NCBI GenBank assembly: GCA_025506515.1
Contig: CM046453.1
Coordinates: 46,298,395-46,362,394 of the forward strand
DNA: 64,000 nt
Direction of reading: 5' to 3'
Source: Flaveria trinervia
Lineage: Eukaryota > Streptophyta > Magnoliopsida > Asterales > Asteraceae
Shown piece after piece: positions 58,270 through 64,000 of this stretch. Under the pieces are notes generated by a model. The model had not been told where the DNA came from. It worked only from the letters and a program-made list of their open reading frames with translations, and did no database searches. The translations under genes and the position numbers were made by a program. Every line of letters begins with the position of its first letter. Position 1 is the first letter of the stretch.

Positions 58270-61200
58270 CTCCCACTTATTGATGGCCAAAAGGTTGGTC
58301 TTTTTCCTTCTTGATCAGTAGAGAAGATGACCCATGTAAGCTCCGGCTGGGAAGAACCTCAAATATTTGTTTGGCAGAGTATGAATGGGAACTCTGTTTT
58401 GGGGAACAGGACACAGAGTTGTATCCCCATTCATGAGATTCACTTCCCCATAATGAGTCTGTATGACTGACGAACATAGGCCTCAAGGAGAACAATTTGT
58501 TCCTCTTGAGAGAGTTCTTCAGCTCCTCCTTCAAAGAAGAACTCTGGACCATAGTACTCTGATCAGTACTCATGGTCCTGCCATTTTTCAGCTCCACCGT
58601 AGTTACCTCCCTATATACAAATTCATCAGGATGGTTGCCTTCAAGGAGTAACTGGAGCTCATTTTTTTGGATGTCTTCAAGCTTTTTGTATAAAACCCTT
58701 CTTAATCATCTTGTTTTCTAGTAAGGCTTGAGGTGTCTTCTTTGCTTGGTGAGCTTTCTTGAATTCATCAATGATTTCCCAAGGTGAGACTACAACGGCC
58801 AACATGATGGTCGATTCTATTGTTTTTCGTACTTGGCCGTTGTATCTATGTGGAATAGTTCTTTTATGGATTCTAGAACTCACCCTGGGGTCTGGCCATA
58901 CTCTCACTCTCTCCTTCTGATACTGAAAGGTGTGCCTGAGAGTGTACAGCCTTTGAGCATGCCCTTTCATGGCTTGAATAGATGATGACTGAGGAAATTC
59001 CTTGTCAACCATCTTCAACAGTTGCTCATCGTGCTGTTTCTGCTGTTCTTCTTCTTCTATCTTGATTCTGACCATTTCCCTTTGAGAGTCAGGTGTGATC
59101 ATGGATTGACTCTGGGGTTTGGTAGCTTCAGAACAGCAGAGAGTGGCAGACTATCATCTTCATCCTCTTCTTCTTCTTCTTCTTCATCCTCAGCACCCTT
59201 CTCCTCCTTCGGGGTACATCACTGGATGATGGTTGGGTGGTGAAGGGATTGGTTTTGAAGAGAGAGGTGTTTGGATTTTGGCTTAGAGGGTGGTTGGGAG
59301 ATTTGAGGGATAGGATCTGTTTGAGTGGGTGGAAGGGAAGGTGATCTAGCATCCTTGTAGTTAATTTTGCTTTGTGAGTTAGCCATCTCTAACTTTTGCC
59401 AGCCCCAGCCTCATCAAGGGCGTCCACAATGATCCCTTTGTTGAATTGCTCAGACAGACAGATTCTGGTGGCTATAGCCAGAATGCTGTCCCTGGACCAT
59501 GCGCGGATCTCCATTAATGATCTTCCCAAGTATTTTGCAATAAAGCGGATCATTATTTCCAACCTCTCTTTCTCAAGAGCATCATACCCTGCCCATCGGG
59601 TTTGTATCTCTTGTACCTCTAACCTTCTGATCTCACTATCCAGTGTGGCTGTGTCAACCCCTGCCTGAATAGTTGTTCAATTATTTTATCCATGGAGCGG
59701 TGTGTGTGGTGTCAGCTTCTTTGACCAGCTCCTCCAAGGGTTTTTCTTCAGCAGTGTGATCATCAGCACTTCTCTTTCGCTTGTACGTGAGCAGAGGTTG
59801 CTTTTCTTTTTCCTCCTCTTCCTCAGATCTTTTCCTCTTTCTTTCTTTCACTGCAGTACTCTCCCCCTTTTTGGTTGCATTGGAGGAAGGGGTTGAGACC
59901 GCAGAAAGAGTTTGTGGACAGCAGCATCAACCAGGGGCTGTAATGTTGAGGAAAGCCTCTCATCAAGGGCTTTGATCACTATATCGTGATTATGGGGGTG
60001 ATGAGAGGGAGGGAATTTTGGAGTATAGCACCTATTTGCTCAGGAGGGTTCTGTTCCTGAGAAGTAGGGCCTGAAGCAGAGGCAGGTGGTTGAGTTTGGG
60101 GTGGCTTGTGTGTGGGAAACCTTCAAGGGAAGGTGCCATCTGTGGGTGTATAAGGGTGGCAGATGGACTTGCATCCTGAGACATCTTGGCCAGCAGCTCT
60201 TTGAGTCTGCAACCTCATCCTCTAGAATGGTGTTTTGAGCAACTACATCGAAGAAGAAGCTCAGGTCATCATCAGTTGATACTGAATCACCTGACCTCCT
60301 GCTTAGAGCAGGATGGACATGCACTGGTGTAGACCAGTTGGTGCATGTGCCCCTTGTGCTTGGTACTGGGGACTTCCAGCCTCAGGACAATGTCCATCAT
60401 CAGCTGTTGCCTCTAGGGAGGTCTTAGCAATGTTACCAGCCTCACTCTGGTCATGTGCTGAGTCAGAGGAGGTGGTAGTCTCACTAGATCTTCTAAGCTC
60501 CTTGTCTACACCAGGAGATAGAATTGGGAAACCCCTGTGCTGTGGGTTCTCAGGTGCACTGTGTTCCTCCCTCAATGTAGAGGTATTCCCAGTAATAAGT
60601 GGTTCTGGGGAGGGGGTGAGGAGTGCAATTGAGTCAGCACTTGAGCAACTATTAAAGTTGGGCTATGAGGGGCGGTTGTTTGGGGTACGGGGGTAGAAGC
60701 AGTGTGCACCTGGGGTGGATGGTGCTCTTCAATGGCAATCTCCTCAAGTGAGGAAGATCCCAGATAAGTAGGTGCCCCTTGGGTCGCTGCAGGCTCCTGT
60801 TGAGAGGAAGCCTGAGCGGCTGTGGCTGGAGGAGTATTGTATCCACTAGGGGGTTCGGACTAGTGGATATACCTGCGTTTGTGGTGCAGGAGCATCCTCA
60901 GGGGACTCAATCCCTGAGTAGCCATTTTGGGTTTCTTTGTGGTGGGTTTGGTGGGGACATGGGATTTGGAGGGTGGTGGCTGTGGGTTCCAGCTGCGTGG
61001 GTTTTCGCAGCTTGGCAGCCAGTTTGAGTGTCCGGTCAGAGTTGTGCCGGGAGTATACTTCTGGCAGAACAGCCGTAGCGGGACTCCCAAGCCAACAAGT
61101 CCCTCAGCATTAAGCTGGTCTATAATAATGGCCATTATGAACCGTGGATAGAGTATCCAACGGTTGGCAGTTAGTTTTTGAGCCATATCTTTGAGCTCTG

Positions 61201-61732
61201 AAAATATTAATTCTGAAAAATTCAGTGGTTGTTGCTCAAGGATAGAATACAATACCTGCTGCCATTTGGTGGACATTTGATCCCAAGACGATGTCTTAGG
61301 GGCCAAACATACATTGACCATATGAAAAATCAGGCGCTCAGCGTCATTAAAGTGTTCTTCATGATGGTGGTGGCACTGAGATCACCTTGATATCCATGCC
61401 GAGCAAATGATAGATCTATGGTGCCCTTCGGATATCCAGCAGGAGAGGTAGCATCACTCAGTTGAAGAATTTGCGGATTGTTGCAGGAGTAATCACTACT
61501 TCTTTGTGTTGACGACTGACCGGAGGGATTGTGTGTTGCTCTCCTCAGTTGTAACAGTAACGTTCATCCAAAATTGGTTCAAGGATTCGGCATGTAAAAC
61601 GGGGTTCAGAAGGAATGCCTTGTTGTATGGGGACTGAAACATAAGATCGATAGCAGCATCGAACTTAGTCCAGATCGGCGATTTTGTGAGGTAGGCAACA
61701 CAGTTGTGTCGCGGTTTAATTAGCGGCGCCAT
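58270..61732 (-). pseudogene. Element E ORF3 (extra ORF downstream of pol), broken
   Basis: The ATG is at 61732-61730 (MAPLIKPRHN). The N-terminal domain has RHN at codons 8-10, ITPATIR then LQLSD near 61465-61500 after a frame change, and ILYPRF at 61139-61156. Each is parallel to B and D. A Pro-rich middle (60650-61030) follows. A Ser/Glu-rich part (60303-60575) and a Glu/Gln-rich coiled-coil-like segment (58990-59100) lie in frame fragments. The frame at 58677-59102 (141 aa) is open. The IIAW.Y motif of B and D was not found. Several frameshifts and stops occur. The start lies 62 bp after a TATA box, and no intron is evident here. Confidence 0.68.
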
Positions 61733-62485
61733 GGAAATTTTGGAGAGGAACGTTAGGTTTGAAGAAGATGAGCATGGAGAGCTCAGGTTAGGGTATTTAT
61801 AGGGTACGGGTGAGGAGGAAACGAATGAAGGATGTGGTGTTAGTCATCAGTGTTTTAACCAACCGTTGACATGGTATATCCTTTCAGACGTTGAAACAGC
61901 TGAAGTCGTGGTGTTAGGCATCAGTAGTTTAGAAAACTACTGAAGACCGTGGTTTTGACTTCAGAGGATTGAGACAACTGAGGACATGGTTTGTCATCAG
62001 TAGTTATGAAACTACTGAAGACAGTGTTTTGTCATCAGCTGTTGTAAACAGCTGAAGACTTGGTATTAGTCATCAGTAGTTATAAAAACTACTGAAGACG
62101 TGGTTTTGCTTCAGTTGTTTAAAATGAAACAGCAGTGGTACAAACGACTGAGGAGAAAGTTCTCTTCAGCTGTTTTCGTCAATTCTTAGCTTTTCAGCTG
62201 TTTCAAACTGTCCTCAACACATTCATCAGTCTTTATGGCTGATTTCAGTTGTTTCATAGGACATCAGTACTTATCTGTTTTACTGTTTTTAGTGATGATG
62301 CATCAGTAGTTGTAACTACTTCAGTAGTTTAGAGCAGATGAAGTACTGCAGTACTTGTGAGAACTTTTAGCCTTCAGTAGTTATAAAAACTACTGAGGTT
62401 AAAAGAGCTCATCAGTACTTATATGTGACAGGCACTCATGATCATCAGTATGAATTACTAAGATCATCAGTAGTTGTCACCTATT
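61733..62485 (-). other. Element E spacer between pol and ORF3: repeat array and TATA
   Basis: This is 0.75 kb of noncoding sequence. From 61850 to 62470 it carries many copies of CATCAGTAGTT and AACTACTGAAGAC, the same motif as in this element's LTR. The minus-strand TATAAATA is at 61794-61801, directly between the array and ORF3. No coding content is seen. Confidence 0.8.
61794..61801 (-). promoter_or_regulatory. Candidate TATA box of the element E ORF3 unit
   Basis: The minus strand reads CTATAAATACCC 62 bp before the ORF3 ATG and directly after the repeat array. This is the shortest and clearest internal promoter layout of the elements here. The role is inferred. Confidence 0.6.
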
Positions 62486-64000
62486 CTAGCTGCAGCATAC
62501 CAAGCCTAACACCAGGTTTTGGAAAGTTGAACTATCAAAAGGCTTAGTAAAAATGTCTGCAAGCTCATCAGCACTGGGCACAAACTTAGGATCAATCAGA
62601 CCTTTTCAAAACAATCTCTTATAAAATGATGTCTGATCTCTATATGTTTGGTCCTAGAGTGCTGGACAGGATTTTTGACAATGCAAAGAGCTGAAGCACT
62701 ATCCATTAACAATGGAGTCTTAGTCTCTGTAATGCCATAATCCAAAAGTTGGTTTTGAAGCCAGAGTACCTGAGATGTACAGCTTGCAGCAGCAATGTAC
62801 TCTGCTTCCGCAGTGGATGTAGCAACTGAGGTCTGTTTCTTGCTCTGCCAAGAAATCAAGCAGTTGCCTAGGAATTGACATCCACCAGAAGTTGATTTCC
62901 TGGTCAACTTACACCCTGCATAGTCACTGTCAGAAAAAGCAAATAATTTACCAGAATGTCTGGTAGAATACCATAAACCTAGAGATGGAGTGCCTTGCAG
63001 ATATCTAAAGATCCTCTTGACTGCAATCAGATGAGACTCTTTAGGTGCAGCCTGAAATCTAGCACAAACACATGTAGCAAACATAATATCTGGTCTAGAA
63101 GCTGTTAAATACATCAAGGACCCAATCATACATCTGTAAAGTGTTTCATCAACCACTTTACCTTTCTGATCTGAATCCAGTTGTGTGGTGCTGCTCATGG
63201 GAGTAGAACAGGGCTTACAGTTTTGTAAATCAAACTTTTGCAAAAGGTCTTTTGGTATATTTGGATTGATGAATAAAAATCCATCAGCCTTTTGTTTGAT
63301 TTGCAACCCCAGAAAGAACTGTAATTCTCCCATGGCACTCATTTCAAACTTCTGTTGCATCAACTTTGTAAAGGCATCACACAACTTTGGATCAGAGGAT
63401 GCAAAAAAATGATGTCATCTACATAAATTTGAACAAGTAGATTATGCTGCCCAGCTTTCTTAATAAATAAAGTCTTGTCAATGGAGCCTCTAGTGAAATT
63501 GTTTTCCAGAAGAAAGTTGACAATGTCTCATACCAGGCTCTTGGAGCTTGTTTTAACCCATAAAGAGCTTTATCAAGCTTATACACCCAATTAGGATGTT
63601 TATTGTCCTCAAAGCCTGGAGGTTGACATACATAAACTCTTCTTTAACTTTTCCATACAAAAATGCACTTTTGACATCCATTTGAAAGACTTTAAGTTTT
63701 TGATAAACAGCATAAGCTAAAAACAATCGAATTGCTTCCAGTCTGGCTACAGGGGCAAAGGTTTCATCATAATCAATACCTTCTTCTTGTGCAAACCCCT
63801 GAACAACCAGTCTGGCCTTGTTCTTAACAATAAGCCCATTTTCATCAGTTTTGTTCCTAAACACCCATTTAGTGCCTATGGCACACTTACCTGGAGGTAG
63901 AGGAACCAGTTCCCACACTTGCTGTTTCTTGAACTGAAGAAGCTCAAGCTGCATGGCATCAACCCATCCATGTCCTTTAAAGCAATGTGATAATTCTTTG
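62486..64000 (-). pseudogene. Element E pol: RT and RNase H (partial, continues right)
   Basis: RT at 63553-63954 has KARLVVQGFAQEEGIDYDETF and DVKSAFLYG (catalytic Asp kept). YVDD is at 63414-63425, then MGELQFFLGL. The long frame 62596-63384 (262 aa) covers the rest of RT and RNase H (SDSDYAG, MDSASALCIV, HSRTKHIEIRHHF). A 1-bp loss near 62606 shifts the last part, ADELADIFTKPF, to the stop at 62488-62486. Another frame break lies at about 63540-63640. It is otherwise well preserved. The end at 64000 is the window edge. Confidence 0.9.

Larger units (their letters stand above)
57333..64000 (-). mobile_element. Element E: Sirevirus-like copia with ORF3, right part outside window
   Basis: On the minus strand the visible order is RT, RNase H, spacer, ORF3, purine tract, 3' LTR. 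The 5' half lies beyond 64000. The RT/RNase H wording (YVDDIIF, MGELQFFLGLQIKQ, SDSDYAGCKLTRKSTSGG) is close to known Sirevirus-type elements. It is a different family from B and D by LTR, repeats and sequence. Confidence 0.92.

Noticed and set aside
59022..60696. Plus-strand frames with Ser-rich or Cys-rich runs
   Set aside because: They are antisense to ORF3 of element E. The Ser run comes from a TTC/TCT simple repeat coding for Glu/Lys on the minus strand.

Overview
The window is an intergenic block of a plant nuclear genome, most likely a eudicot. It is made almost entirely of nested Ty1/copia LTR retrotransposons. No host gene, tRNA, rRNA or CRISPR was found. The plant assignment rests on copia polyproteins (gag, protease, integrase, RT, RNase H in that order), primer sites complementary to initiator tRNA-Met (TGGTATCAGAGC), LTRs running TG...CA, and AT-rich unique DNA. 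An Asteraceae-like host is possible but cannot be proven from the sequence.

Layout. Element A (minus strand, Tork-like copia, internally deleted) runs from before base 1 to 21444. It sits inside the RNase H region of element C (minus, 21445-26124). Element B (plus, 6373-20841, target duplication CTTCC) sits inside the right LTR of A. A plus-strand element G survives in pieces (26125-27257, 42103-42190, 42916-43500). It is split by D1 (minus, 27258-42102, duplication GTGGC) and by D2 (plus, from 43501). D1 and D2 are two copies of one family in head-to-head orientation, 1.4 kb apart, and form a giant inverted repeat. Element E (minus, from 57333, right end outside the window) sits in the 3' LTR of D2.

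B, C, D1, D2, E and G resemble the Sirevirus/SIRE-Maximus branch of copia. B, D1, D2 and E carry, after pol, a noncoding spacer and then a third long ORF (ORF3, about 3.3-3.6 kb, now broken). Although they are different families, the ORF3 proteins share an N-terminal domain with a (K/R)HN motif, an L(Q/R)L(G/S)D motif and a YPRF motif. B and D also share a C-terminal domain with IIAW.Y. The middle is acidic, coiled-coil-like or Thr/Pro-rich.

The most interesting signal is how ORF3 may be expressed. In D and E the spacer holds a family-specific array of short CpG-containing or palindromic repeats followed by a TATA box. This is the same array-plus-TATA design as in that family's LTR promoter. 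In B and D2 the ORF3 ATG directly abuts a good splice acceptor (CAG|ATG). A donor lies about 0.5-0.6 kb upstream, after an ATG-free leader in D2. B and D also keep a purine tract (TTTAGGGGGAG type) just after pol, resembling the true 3' PPT. These elements therefore look like retrotransposons with a second, internal transcription unit for ORF3.

All polyproteins are interrupted by stops and frameshifts, so nothing here is clearly autonomous now. D1 is the best preserved.
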